Source: Glycine soja (taxonomy: Eukaryota > Streptophyta > Magnoliopsida > Fabales > Fabaceae). From it: a DNA stretch of 64,000 bases. Under the pieces are notes generated by a model, which worked only from the letters and a program-made list of their open reading frames with translations, searched no databases and was not told where the DNA came from. The stretch is taken from positions 4,451,261 to 4,515,260 of the forward strand of contig NC_041002.1 in assembly GCF_004193775.1 (NCBI RefSeq), in the 5' to 3' direction. Below, one piece after another: positions 35,352 to 47,769 of this stretch. The position numbers and the translations under genes were made by a program. How positions within the stretch are numbered: the first letter of the stretch is position 1; each line of letters opens with the position of its first letter.

Positions 35352-36235
35352 CTCTTGGAGTTAACATTTTTTATTAAATCAAAGAGAAGTTATACTTAAC
35401 TCACGAGAAGGAATAATTTACCTAAAATTGCATTAAAATTTAAATTATTAGAGTTAAATTAATATTTTTATTTATTGTTGTTATACTCTTAATATAAATA
35501 AAAAAATTCTTGCTTACTATGACTTAATTAACTTATTGAATATGTTGTTTTATCTAGTGTGGACATTATCATACAAATTTTGGCAAGAAGGTTTTACAAA
35601 TTATTTTTGCATTTAAATTTTTTTTTATTACTATTACAATTTAACCTAATGAAAAATTGAATTTTTAAATCAAACTGTTGGGATGAACTTTTTTTATTAA
35701 ATTAAGTAGAGAAATTTACGCTAAACTGATGAGAAGGAACAACTAACCTAAAACACATTAACAGTTACATTTTTAGGGTGAAATCATTTTTTAATCTATT
35801 TTTTTGCCCATTTAATATAAATATAAGTTTTTTCGCTTAATTATTAACAGAAGACTTAACCAATTTATTGAATATGTTATTTTATCTGACATCACATCAA
35901 TATTTCCTTATACGATGAAACCGAAAAATTTATACAAACATAGACTTGATGCATGATTTATTGTAAAAATTTTCATTCTCTTACCAATTTGGGAAATAAG
36001 ATTTTTCATTAAGTATTTAAATTGTTTTGGCATTTAAAAATCATTTTTATTGCAATGAAAAATTTAGAAATTTTATAAAAGCATAAGCTTGAAGCATGAT
36101 TTATTGCAATTTTAAGATAAAATAATTACTACAAGTATAAATTATTTAAAAAATTACAATTTTATTAATTATATATATATATATGAAAAATAAAAACTAT
36201 TTATATTTTATTGAATCATATATATATAATAATGA

Positions 36236-36275
36236 TGAAAACACATCCCGTGCATAACACGGGTAAAAAATCAGT
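36236..36275. other. Possible Helitron-like 3' hairpin
   Basis: The CCCGTGCATAACACGGGT hairpin at about 36247-36264 is followed by an A-rich run. Plant Helitrons often end in a GC-rich hairpin of this kind (CCCGTGC...GCACGGG) a few bases before CTRR. I do not see a convincing CTRR terminus or a matching TC 5' end, so this is weak. Confidence 0.25.
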
Positions 36276-36696
36276 ATTAAATAAATTTTAACTAATTATA
36301 AAAAGATTTAGAAATAGAACGTTAACATTCTTCTTCTAAAAAAGAAAACTAAAAATCATACATTATTTTCGTCTGGCGCATCAAACGTGAGTGCGTTGAT
36401 ACTAGCCCTCGCTTTCTTGGCGTAGGGTGAAGGGTCCATGCTGAAAATAAAACAAACGCCACGAACACGCTATCTCTGCGAGCAATTAGCAGTGTGCGTA
36501 ATTACAAAGTGTGGATAACATAATTGTGATCATAATAACAAAAAGTAGTAACTCCCTTGAAGCATTGTTCGTTGCTTCCTTCGCGCTCTCACCCTTTTCC
36601 CCCTTCTTTGTTTTCTTCCATTCTTTCTTGCTCGCCAGCACCACTCCTTCTCTGTTTCTCTCTCGCCGAGTAACTGTTCGACGAAATGCCCCAACC

Positions 36697-39600
36697 ATGC
36701 ACTTCCTCACCGCACCCTCCTCCCTTTCGCTGCTCTCGCCCCATTTGACCCCTTCCCTCGTCCCCCCTCTCCACTTCCCCGCCTCGACCGGGGGGGTGCG
36801 CCGGCTCGCGGTTGAACCCGGTTCGGCTCTCCATTCTTCTCTTCTGAAGGTGAACCGCTACAAGGGTTTGTGGTTGTCCTGCACTGGGTTCTTGCGGCGG
36901 TGCAAGGGTTGGAACGGAGAGTTTTCATCTCTTGAGTCGGAGATTTTGGAGTTCATGCAGAGTACCGGTAAGCCCGAAGTGTTTCCGACCAAAGAAGAGT
37001 TGGTTGCTGCAGGGAGGGTGGATTTGGTCAACGCTATTGTCAATGAAGGAGGGTGGCTTGCGTATGGGTGGGATTTGAATGGCGGGTCCGGTGAAATTCG
37101 GGGTCTTGAAGATAATAGTAGCGGTGGAAATGGAATTGAGGGTAATGGGGCTCAGGCTTCTGGGGTTTCTTCTTCTTCTTCTCAATCAGATAATTCAGTG
37201 TGAGAATCTTGTTATGATGACGCACCTCTTCTTGACTTTTGCTTTTCAATGCTCCGTTTCCCGCTTTTCCGTGTTTGTGCATGTTTGGAATTTCTCTTTT
37301 TGGTGGCTTGAAGTGTGCGGGGAAGGTTTGAGGGCCCATGTTGTGTGTAGGTTTACTCTTGCTGCAAGATTCTTGCAGGGTAGGTGACATGTAGGAGTGA
37401 CTTGAGTGTTATTTGTGAATTGTGACAGAAAGATATAGGGGAGACTTCACTGTATAATTACAAGACTTTCTATGTTCGATTGAATTGAATGTTAGGTGAT
37501 ACAAAACTAACGAGAAAATAAACTAAATATAGTAGACATAAGAATGTTGCATTAGATGAGTTGGCATACTTGATAAGATAGGATTTGAGAGAAAGGTGTG
37601 GTGTCACTAGAACCTATTACAAGAAAGATGGTAGAATCTTTCCTTAGGTAGTTTAAGCATGTGGAAGCCCGAGTGGCTAGTGAGCAAAGCAAATCAGATA
37701 AAGGGTAGCCCAATTGCTACAGGTAGAGGGAAACCAAATAAAGTTCATTATGTGAGATTTAGAGGCCTGTAGTTTCTCTGTAGATATGAGTTATGATAGA
37801 ACCTGATGGTGTCGTTTAATCAATTTGGCTGCCCCACCTAGTGGGAAATGGCTTGTTTGTTGTTGCTTAATCTAGCAATGAAGAGCTAATTTATAAGTAC
37901 TTATAAGTACCCTCAATTTTTTTCATTCCGTTGTATTTTTCCTGTTGTCATATAGATGAATTAGATGTAACTTCAAGTGATAAACAGTATACTGAGTGTT
38001 AGTTTCTGTTATACAGGGACATTGAAGCTGGTGAATCTGGCATTGAGGGTATATTGAGTCGGTTGGAGAAACAAAGAAATAGATCTTTTGGACTTGACTT
38101 GGATAATATTTCTTTTGAAAATAATGAAGATAAAGATGAATGGGATCATAGAACTACAACGGATGCAGTAAGTAAATATTATCCCCTTCAAATGCTCTGA
38201 GTTGTTCTTTAGTTTCCATTACTAAGTACATCATATGCCAAAAGTATAAAAAAATGAAAAGAAATATATCACCTATGTTGAAGTTCTGGATCATTTGAAT
38301 ATTGAAAACTTATAACATTCACATTTCCGATGTTACTTCTATTATATATTTCTACCTATCAGTTAAAGCTATTTAAGCTATAGTTTTACTATTCAATGCA
38401 CATGGCAATGAGCTGTTACACCCTGAAGCTGAGAGAGAATCAATTTTGGAAATATTACTTTTGAGTTTTGATGCCCCTCACTACTCTGTTGAAGTTTTAA
38501 AATTTTTCTTTTGGTATCTCCTGTGTTGTAAAGGTAGCTACTGGCCTAGAAAATGGTAGCATAGCATCCTCATCAAGCTCTACAAGCAGTCATCTTAGTG
38601 GTTCTCAGATCAAACATGATCCATACGGATCTCAATTAGGTACTGAAAATTTAAGAAACTCGCTTAAGCCAGAGACGTGGAGGAGTTGGATTGTTCAGAG
38701 AACTGGTTTTCGGGATACAGATTTTGAAGGTAATCTAGTTTACATTTTCAGGTTGTGTCTTATTATTGTAGTCTGGATCAACTGATATCTTCATAATTAT
38801 GACATAACAGATGCTGAAATTGTTCCCAGTGAAACTGAGAAAGGAGGCATGAGTGATGCTTCAGGACAACCAGATATCCTCAACAGAAGGGAGTTTTCTT
38901 CTGAACATATAAACAGAGAAACGGGTTTATATTCTCTTGATGGAAATACAAATCACAATGACATTAAATCCCGTATCCAGAATCTGGAATCGGAGCTATC
39001 TTCTATACTTCACTTGTTGAGGTCTAGCTCGGATAAAATTACAATGCAGATGGTGAGTGCAATAATTTAATAAGCTAATGATGATTAGACTTGTCTGTGA
39101 ATTTTCCCAACAAAAAGAAAAAAACAACACAAAATTTACCTGTATGCTGCCTGAGAGTTGCACCATGATCCTATGATCTTTACTCTTCCAAAAGAAAGAG
39201 AAGGGGGTGGGGGGATTTCATTTACAAATTATTGGAAATGAAAAACAGTGAAGTATATTCAATAATTGATCTTTGCTGCAGTTTTCTCTTTTTTTTAAGC
39301 CCTAGTGAAGTCTGCTTACTCATTCATAGCATTTTTTATTCTTTGCAATAAGTTTGGACTTGGCTAATTTGTATGAGGATAAATAAGAGAATTGGTTGCC
39401 ACTTATTTTGGAGGGCAGATGGGAATTTTTGTGTGCAACTTGTTTTGGGCTGGGAGAATCAAACAAGCCAAGGGAGTCAACTAAGGATACAAACACAATA
39501 TGTTTATCCATTTCATCTTTATAATACCACATATTGAATTATATACACCAAGAAATTTGAATGTTACTAAAACTCTGCATTAAAAGTCTATCCAATATTG

Positions 39601-40963
39601 TTCACTAAAGAAACTTAGTTGTTACTTCTCTTTTATCCAAAACCTTTCATTTGTTTGGGCATCTCTTTATTTCTCATGTCTTAGTATGGACTTATAGATA
39701 TGCTGTGTGTGGCTGTGTGCATTGACTGGTGCCAGCAAGGAGTTTCACAGGCTCTGTGCTAGCAAGGAGTTGTTGTGTGATTTAATTGGTGTAGGAGTAG
39801 CTACTAGCTACCACACACTTAGTTTTCTACACTGCGAAGAAACTAGAAGAATGGTTCTCTTTCAATATAATAGTTTTTCATTCACTGTCAACGTTAATAT
39901 GAAGGCCTCTCCTCGGGATCCTAAACTAGTACTGATTTGCTTCCTGTATATTCTTCAACAGGTCCAGAAGAGCTCTTCTGATGGTCTAGCAAAGCTTTCT
40001 GATGCTTGGGAATTCCAGGAAAATGAGATCATGAATGCTCAGGGCAGATTGCGTTCTATACGGGCTAAGTTGTCAGTGTTAGAAGGAAAGATGGTGTTGG
40101 CAATAATGTATCCCCCAGGCACCATTCAATTAATGTGTCATATATATATTGATAGATCGATAGATTACCTAAATCTTGACCATTTTACATCCTTTTCTCC
40201 CAGGGATGCACATAAGGTAGTTGAAGAAAATCAGAAGAAGATTAATAATGCTCAAAAAGCTTTGCAAATTCTGAAGACTACTTGTGTAGTTTGGCCTAAT
40301 AAGGCTTCAGAAGTTCTTTTAACTGGATCATTTGATGGTTGGTCCACCAAGGTATAATATCTTTCTGATAACTTTTTATTGTTATAATAGATATTAGAAC
40401 CTGTATGTTTGTACTTTTTTTAGAAGAAAAAGAGATTTTTTTAATCATAAAACATGTTTAACGAATATAACAAACAAAAAAAGCAGTTTTAGTGCTTTTC
40501 TTTTAAGCTAAAAAGAGTAGATTCTGATAAAAAAAAAGTATTAAAAGATTACATCATGAAAGTGCATTTTTAAAATGCTTTTCCAAACTCAACCATAATG
40601 TATTCAGATTACTTCTAATGCTTTTCAGATTGCTTCTATTGAGCACATTCAACGTAAATACATAAATATTAACTAATAGTAATTATATTGCAGAGAAAGA
40701 TGGAGAGGTTAAGTCTCGGTGTATTTCTTTTGAACTTGCAGCTGTATCCTGGAAGATATGAGGTTAGTTGTATTTTATCAACTAATGATTTCTTAAACCT
40801 TTTGACATTGTGCCCAATAAGATACACGTAGCAGGCAGTTTAATTATTTGTTTTTCCATTGCAGATGAAGTTCATTGTAGATGGAGAATGGAAAATTGAT
40901 CCATTGCGCCCTGTTGTTACCAGCAATGGCTATGAGAATAATCTTCTCATCGTTCATGATTGA
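36697..40963 (+). CDS. PTST2: PTST2/FLO6-type starch protein with CBM48, 8 exons
   Basis: A plastid protein that brings malto-oligosaccharide substrates to starch synthase 4 and controls starch granule initiation (Arabidopsis PTST2, rice FLO6). Exons are 36697-37199, 38017-38167, 38534-38729, 38811-39052, 39962-40107, 40204-40351, 40694-40762 and 40865-40963. They join in frame to 517 residues, the family's usual size. The Met at 36697 opens a Ser/Pro-rich transit peptide of about 60 residues (HFLTAPSSLSLLSPHLTPSL); the upstream in-frame Met at 36511 would spoil it. Exon 1 also carries RRCKGWNGEFSSLESEI and VFPTKEELVAAGRVDLVNAI. Exons 5-6 (residues about 372-432) form a coiled coil. Residues about 438-517 are a CBM48 domain with VLLTGSFDGW and YPGRYEMKFIVDGEWKIDPL. 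PTST3 is the paralogue it could be confused with; synteny and length favour PTST2. Confidence 0.9.
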
Positions 40964-41910
40964 TGTAACAGAGAGTAAGCCTGAGATAACATCTGTAGAA
41001 GAAGAGGATGACATGCTCTAGGTTAGTCACCCATTTTTTCCATTTTTTCACCAGTGTACAAAATATTCAGCGAGTAGTTCATTGATTCTTTTACTTAGTC
41101 CTTGTACCACTTCTAGATGTAGATATCTTGATTGATGGCGAACTAATCCCATTCAATCATTTTTAGCACGATCATGTAATTGTGTAAGTGGTGCCTCACC
41201 ATATCGAATGATACGAGTAAATGTTGGTAATAAGGTTGCATAACCACGTATTCTCTGTTTTCAATATTGTTCTTGGCACACTTTCTGATCAACTGTAAAA
41301 GGTGAGAAATGATTCGGTTTAGCATATTTTTAGAGTTCTAGAAATTAATGCTTTTGACATCCAGCTTGATATTTGTCTTTTCCTTATTTATGCTTCTTCA
41401 ATTGATAAGTAGCGAGGGTGGAAGAAACCATATTTGGCATTCCAATTTCCAAAGTCCCAGTCAATTCGAATATAATAAGAAACCGAAATAATTCCTTTCA
41501 CTTTCTGTTGGGAGAATAACAGAATTAAATGGACTAAAATTTTGAGTCTTCCAGTAACAAGGAAAATCATATGGCGAACAGTCACCCACTTATACTCAGA
41601 ATGTCATTGCCATGTTCTAGCATAAGTCCATAAACAGGAAAGAGATGAATAGCTATCTATTTTTTGTTTGGTTAAGAGGATCATCCATATTTACTTCCCT
41701 TCATAGTTCTCAAATTTGTGAGGGGCCAATGGAGCCTATGGCTTTCCTGAACAATGCAGCCTCCAAAATAATATTTGAGAAGCAGAAGACTTTCTTGGCA
41801 TGTACCAGCTATATATTGCCACTGGAGGAAGTTCAGAACCAGAACCAAGCTGATGGCAACTTCTTTTGACATGCATATCAAATCAGCGTTCAATCAAGTT
41901 TGAGAACAAT

Positions 41911-44371
41911 CTAGGGCATGGTTACAGCAAACGTGAACCCACTTCCACAGAAAACAATAACTGATGCAGCTTCATTCAGATCATAACCAAGACTTACTGT
42001 AACAGGACTGATTCGGTCGCGAGTATCCCCTAAACCAAGTTGACCATGCTCACCCCAACCCCATGTCTTTATTTCTCCATGCTCTGAAAATAAGAAGGAA
42101 ATAAGTTAGCACTTTTATGTGATTCTAAACTTGCTTGAGCTTAAGAACAAAAAGACTACATCTTGCCTGTGACAATGACAGAATGCTCAGCTCCAGTAGC
42201 AATATCAGTAATTTTCGTCCCATCAAGACCAGGGACTTTCTCCAAATTGACTTCTCTTAAATCTACTAGATAATAACAATGCATAACATGAATGAGTAAT
42301 GCTATTTAAACATTTTCCATGATACAAAAAATCGCATTTTTCTCAACCCACATTATACTTATGAATTTATGCAGTGGTCGTAATACTAATTTTTCACAAA
42401 GGTGCGCAATCTATAATAGTTCTACATATTGGATGCCTCTTTTGGTCTCCCGAATCCATTGAGAACTTTCCAAAATATACACTCAGTTTACAAGACTTTA
42501 TTTGCATTTAACTAGTGACCAAGGTTATGTATGATGGTGGCAACGAATGGATAGTTTAAATCTAGTAATATGGAACTCGATGACAATAAGTGACATTCTC
42601 AAGGATCAGACACGTATGCAACAAGAAAGTACATAAATTATGATGTCTTTATGATTTAAAGTTATTCAAATGCATTACGAGGTAAATGCTTAGCTGGGCT
42701 TATGTTCTGAAGATCACTAAGCACTCCAAGGTGATTTCCACCTAGCATACAAACCTCCCCCTCACCTATGCAAAAAATTAAAAACAAAATACGTATTAAA
42801 TAGGGAAGTGACAATAAGTGAGGAAATAAAAAAAAAAAATCTGTTGGGTGTGTAGTGCCAATAAATACCACTCATAGCTAAAGCATGGTTCCACCCCAGA
42901 GCAACTTTGGTAAAATTCAATGAAGAGTTTAAGCACTGAGGAACACGAGCATCTTCAAAGCCCTTGAAGCCTCTTCCCCAGGTGTAAACATGCCCATCAA
43001 CTGAAGATAACAGAACAAGTTAGAGAAGAATATAATGCCATTTTCAGGCTAACTATTTTTACTGAAAAACAGAAACAAGTTAGAGAAGAATATAATGCCA
43101 CTTTCAGGCTAACTATTTTTACTGAAAAACAGAAACCACACATATCATGTAAGGGGAAAGCGGTGGATTTACCAGATACTGCAGCACTATGGTCACCATT
43201 AGCAGCAATTCCAGCGATTTCAACACCTTCAAACCCACTAACAACTTTAGGAACATTAACAGATTTGACCCTATCGTTGCTGACACCCAGTTGACCACGC
43301 TTCCCAGAGCCAAATCCATAAACTTGATTTCCTGTACAATCTGCATCACAATGAACGACCTTTGCCAATTAAAGGAGCAAAATGAAAGTACTACAAAGTG
43401 AGAGATAAACACATTATACATATTCTAGGAAACAACCAGAACCAATCCAATACCTTTTAACAAGACAAGGGAATGGCGCATGCCACATGCCACCTGCTCA
43501 ACATGCTGATCAACAAAGCATGACACTTTGACAGGAGAACAGTGTGAGGCATGATCCCCATGCCCCAGTTGACCAAAGGAGCCATCCCCACAAGTGAACA
43601 CACACCCATTATCTGAAAACCAACCAAAGAACTAATCAAAATACAAAATTAATAACTTCCAACTTGGAACAAACCTCAACAATATATAGTGCATCTTTAG
43701 TTTGTAGTTAGAATTGAAATGTTGATACTAGAATTACTTTTGTCTCAAACGCAATCTTGCAACAGAAAAATCTAACGGATAAAAGTAAAATGAACGCAAA
43801 AGAGTAAGGGTCATGATCTGTTAATAAAACTACTTTCGCAAATTTTACAACGAATTTCCAAATATGCACAGTCATATACTTCACAAAAACAGTGGAGACA
43901 GAGACAGAAGAGTGCAAACCTGAAACAAAACCAGAGTGGCCCCACCCAGCAGAGACATGGGTTATGAAGTAGCCATCCAATGATGTCACAGCCTTGGGAT
44001 ACAAAGAGTTACTCACAACCAACCCATGGCCTAGTTGGCCAGAATTGCCCCTACCCCATGATAGTACCTTCCCAGCTACAATATTTTAATATAATATTAA
44101 CATCAACATAAATTGCAAAGTTGAAACAAAACAAAACAAAGAAAAAAGAAAAGATTGAGTTGATACCAGAGGTCAAGGCAATGACATGAGCGCCGCCACA
44201 GGCAAGGGAAGAGATGGAGGAGAGAGAGGGTTGATGAAGGAGTTGTGGAAAGTGCTCATCCTGAAGAATTTTTGTTCCTAACTGACCCTCGGTTCCAGCA
44301 CCCCAACTCCACACTCGTTGTTCTGATTCATCCTTGTCATCTTCGTTCTCTGTTTTTTTTGGTTCTTCCAT
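41911..44371 (-). CDS. RCC1-repeat family protein, 8 exons
   Basis: A beta-propeller protein of the RCC1 family. Exons (minus) are 44167-44371, 43920-44075, 43454-43612, 43173-43331, 42869-43000, 42679-42765, 42167-42265 and 41911-42083. They encode 389 residues plus stop. All seven introns are phase 1 and roughly one RCC1 repeat falls in each exon. Repeats include VWSWGAGTEGQLGT, LSWGRGNSGQLGHG, FTCGDGSFGQLGHG, VYGFGSGKRGQLGV, VYTWGRGFKGFE and IKTWGWGEHGQLGLGD, with CGGAHVIALTS-type repeat ends. The start at 44371 is the first ATG. Intron 7 starts with GC instead of GT (AG/GCAAGA). It is convergent with PTST2 (stops 0.9 kb apart). UVR8-type UV-B receptors share the fold, but the tryptophan-rich UVR8 chromophore motif (GWRHT) is not seen, so the exact function is unknown. 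Confidence 0.9.
43021..43140. repeat. 60-bp tandem duplication in RCC1 intron 4
   Basis: The 60 bases 43021-43080 and 43081-43140 are almost identical, with a T/C difference and divergent last bases. They lie between exons 5 and 4 and do not touch the splice sites. Confidence 0.92.
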
Positions 44372-44399
44372 CACCCCTTTCAGTTTGAGTTACTCTATG

Positions 44400-46215
44400 T
44401 CTGTCGAGTGTTGACAATGTTCACTGTTATCCCACCAAACAGACTCTTGTTGTTTTTGCCTTTTCCAGTAATAATAATATGATAAGTGGTGTGGTTTTTA
44501 ATATTAATAGTGACCGATTAATTTTTTGAGAGTTTAATATTTAAGTTTTTACACTTTTCATCAATCACAAATTTTAAAGGGGTTATATACATGACAATTA
44601 ATAATAGTATAAATTGTTTTATATTTTTAATAATTTAATTTTCTTTTTTAAACAAAATACCAGCTTTCTAGCTGCAAGGTGTATTTGAATAAATTCAAAA
44701 AAAAAAATAATATCTTGGAAACTCTTGGAATTTGTTTAATGGTTAGAATATGATAAGACATTAAAGCATAATAAAAATATGATAAGATAAAAAAAATGAT
44801 AAGTTTTAATTATATTTAATGTTTGATACACATCAGCTAATAAATCAAATTATAATAGGATATAATATAAATTAAATTTAAATGATAAAATTATTATTTT
44901 GTTAAAATTACATAATTTTCTATAAATACAAGTGTAAAGATCCAATTAAAAAGATGGTTCGGAAACCTAATTAAAACTTCAGGAACCTACCAGCTAATTT
45001 ATCCTAAATTCAAAAAATGAGCTTTTTACGGAAAATAACGAGTTAAAATAGCATTTTCATACTAGTCAAACAGCCTATTATATATTTGACTTGTTACGTT
45101 CAAATTTTAATCAAATTAAAATTTAAATAAGTAAACTTAGTTGGTTTAATAAATGTATTAATTTTAAATTGTAATAACTAAGTATTTTCTAAACTGATGA
45201 AGAAGTGTGAATTGGTATAAATTATTTTTTTGATATTTATCTTTGATTACTACAGATAAAAAAAACACTTGAAAAATGTAGGCACATTCTGAACAAAAAA
45301 TTCCCCTTGTGAATTTATATAAAAATTAAATATAGAAATGAAGAAAAATGTGTTGAAGTTTTACAATGAGGCAACAACCAAACCGTTCAACTAAATTGTT
45401 GGCAAATCATTGAACACCACTGTAAACTTTGGTAGAGTTTAAACAGGAAAAAGTTTAATTCATACACATTCAGTGTCATTGATCATGTTCATTTCTTTTA
45501 TAGTTGTAATAAAAAAATAGTATAATTTAATTGATTTCAATCATAAATATTAAAACACGTATATAATAAAAGATTTAATTCTTAGTTTAAAGCACAAGCC
45601 CTCAAACTTGTAATCAATGTCTGAGTTGGTCATGAACCAATGACTGCAAAATTGCAATAAGCAAAACCAATGAGTCAAATTAATCGAAGAAAAAACCTAT
45701 AAAATAGTCTTCAAATTATATAAATGGAGCATTTCAGATTTTGATATTTTATAAATCCTGTATTATTTGCTAACTTTAAAGAAATCTTTCATTTTTTTTT
45801 TACGAGAAATCGCTCACTTTACTCTTCTTTTTTATAGTCATTTTATAAAATCGGAGACTAACAGAGTTTTAAAGAACTGAGGAACTAAAACACTCGACAT
45901 ACACACTCTTAACAACTAACCTATGAGTATACTCAAAAATAAAAAAAGGTTTTGTGATGTGAACAATCATGGAAGAACATCTTACACTTTCAAATCCAAA
46001 GAATTGACGAGACAACAAAATGTAAATCCAACTATTTACATTACATCTACGATGTAGGTATTAAACATCACAACCAACTCCATAAGTTACTTCCCAGTAT
46101 CTCATTGAGCACATACTTAACAAAAGGGAAAAAAGAACTACAAAGAGATCTAAAGCCCAAATTCAAATCATTGATACAGAATAAGACTACCCTCTAACAA
46201 TACAGATTTTCATAG
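44400..46215. other. Spacer between the RCC1 and RRM genes
   Basis: AT-rich. It holds the RCC1 promoter side near 44400-44500 and the RRM 3' UTR near 46000-46215. No recognisable element is present. Confidence 0.45.
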
Positions 46216-47760
46216 TCAGAGGATATCATCATAAGCAACAATTTCTCTGCCCTTGAAAGACACTTCTAAAACTGAGCTACCTGAGCTAGCCTCGCTAAGT
46301 TTGGTATTCCCTATGGGTGAAGCAAGTCTGTTACCTCTTCCATGCTTGCTCAAAGGTACCTCAGCACGCACAAGCTTTGACATAGAACCTTTGTTCCTGC
46401 TATTACCAACTCCTTCCCTCCACATGGCTAGAGGGTCCGTTGCCCACAACACCTGAACCTGTTAAACACAACAATCTCTTTCAAACTTACCTTATAAATC
46501 TATTTACAATATATTTAAAACAATGATCCGAAAATGAACACGTGTTAGTTCCTCATCACTCTTGTTTCCCGTGCATTTCTCCTCACTCCAGCAGCAGGAA
46601 TTCATGTAACCACTCCATATTAGGATATCGGTTGGACGACCTCAAATATTCCTTTGCTTCTAAAGCAAGGAATTCTTCTTTTTCCATTTTTTGGTTCAAA
46701 ATTGATTTTAAATTAAAATAGTTTCAAATAGCATTTGCCTTAGGTATAAAGCTAACTCAATTCACTACCAAATCTATCTACTTGCTATATATTAAAACAA
46801 TAATCATTCCGATTGAACATGTGTCATCACTCCTGATTCCCGCGCATTTCTCCTCACCCAGACAGGAATTAAATGTAACAATTATGTGCATGTTTGAATA
46901 TCAGTTGGAGGACCTAAAAAATTCTTTAGCTCCTAAAGCAACAAATTCTTCCTTTTACATTATGTGTTTTAGAATTTGGGAATATACAATGAAATTTTCG
47001 AAAACACTATTTCCACTTTTATTCAAACATAGCCTACCCTGTTGAGAAACTCTGAAATTAATTTTTGCTTCAAAATTGATTTTGAATAAAAACAGTTTCA
47101 AATAGCTTTTGTCTTGATAATAACGTAACTCCACTAACAAATCAATTTTACTTACAAATTAATCAATTTTAACTCAAATACGTTCACCCAAACACAAAGG
47201 TTAAAATTTTACCAAAATTCTAAACTATTGGTACAAAATATGTCAAATTTGTTCAATTTTCAGGCCTTATAATTGTTGCTTCAAATTCAAAGCTTCCAAA
47301 TTTTATCTAGTTCCAAACTAATAAGCTGAATATTCGTCTATCTAGTTCAAAACTTTAGTCAAAATTCTAAACATTCAATATCAAAACATGAGTTCTGAAA
47401 CCCTAAATGTGAGAGAGAGAAAGGGGAAAAAGTAAGCACCATTTTAGAGTTAACGGTGATTCCGAAGGTGGGGTCGAGGCCGGCGGCGATGGCAGCGTCG
47501 GCGGAGTCCTTGGTCCGGTAGGTGATGTATCCGACGGCGTCGCGGTCGATGCGGATGCGGGAGATGGCGCCGTAGATCTCGAATCGGGACTTGAGATCGA
47601 GGACGGAGCAGTCCTGGGGGAGGCCCATCACGACCACCGCGGACGGCGGCGCCGGTCTCATCGTAGGCGTCTCCTCCTCCGCGGGCTCCGGCAAGGGGAG
47701 GCGGCGCTTGGCGGCGTCGTGGCGGGAAAAGTAAGCTGACCTGTCTCTCTTGCGACTCAT
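46216..47760 (-). CDS. Small RRM RNA-binding protein, 2 exons
   Basis: Exons (minus) are 47440-47760 and 46216-46458, joined in phase 0 by GTGCTT...TTAACAG to give 187 residues. The N-terminal ~38 residues are basic and then acidic/Pro-rich (RKRDRSAYFSRHDAAKRR). A single RRM covers residues about 40-112: RNP2 is VVVMGLP at 42-48 and the degenerate RNP1 is AVGYITYR at 75-82. The exon junction falls in the last RRM strand (NSKM/VQVLWATDP). The C-terminal tail is basic and Ser/Gly-rich without a known domain. This is the type of protein annotated at Arabidopsis At1g27050. Its RNA targets are unknown. Exon 1 is GC-rich compared with its surroundings, as is common for plant first exons. Confidence 0.87.
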
Positions 47761-47769
47761 TGTTGTGTT

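Larger units (their letters stand above)
34104..36240. other. AT-rich repeat region without genes
   Basis: A duplicated block of about 80 bp occurs at 34668-34755 and 34970-35045, with a shared TATAGACATTTTTAAA core. A longer diverged pair lies at about 35370-35530 and 35690-35850, with shared GAGAAGGAA and TTAATATAAAT blocks. A 16-bp perfect hairpin is at 34590-34605 and 34640-34655. No open frame of note is present. Confidence 0.6.

Noticed and set aside
36511..36696. Upstream in-frame ATG of the PTST2 gene
   Set aside because: The extension would add 62 residues starting with a non-transit-like hydrophobic stretch. The Met at 36697 gives a typical plastid transit peptide and the usual family length.
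39707..40357. Long plus-strand open frame across PTST2 intron 4 and exons 5-6
   Set aside because: It reads through intron sequence. Splice sites at 39961, 40107 and 40204 give a conserved coiled-coil protein in one frame.
46782..47045. Plus-strand frame in the RRM intron
   Set aside because: AT-rich intronic DNA with no recognisable domain; on the strand opposite to the RRM gene.
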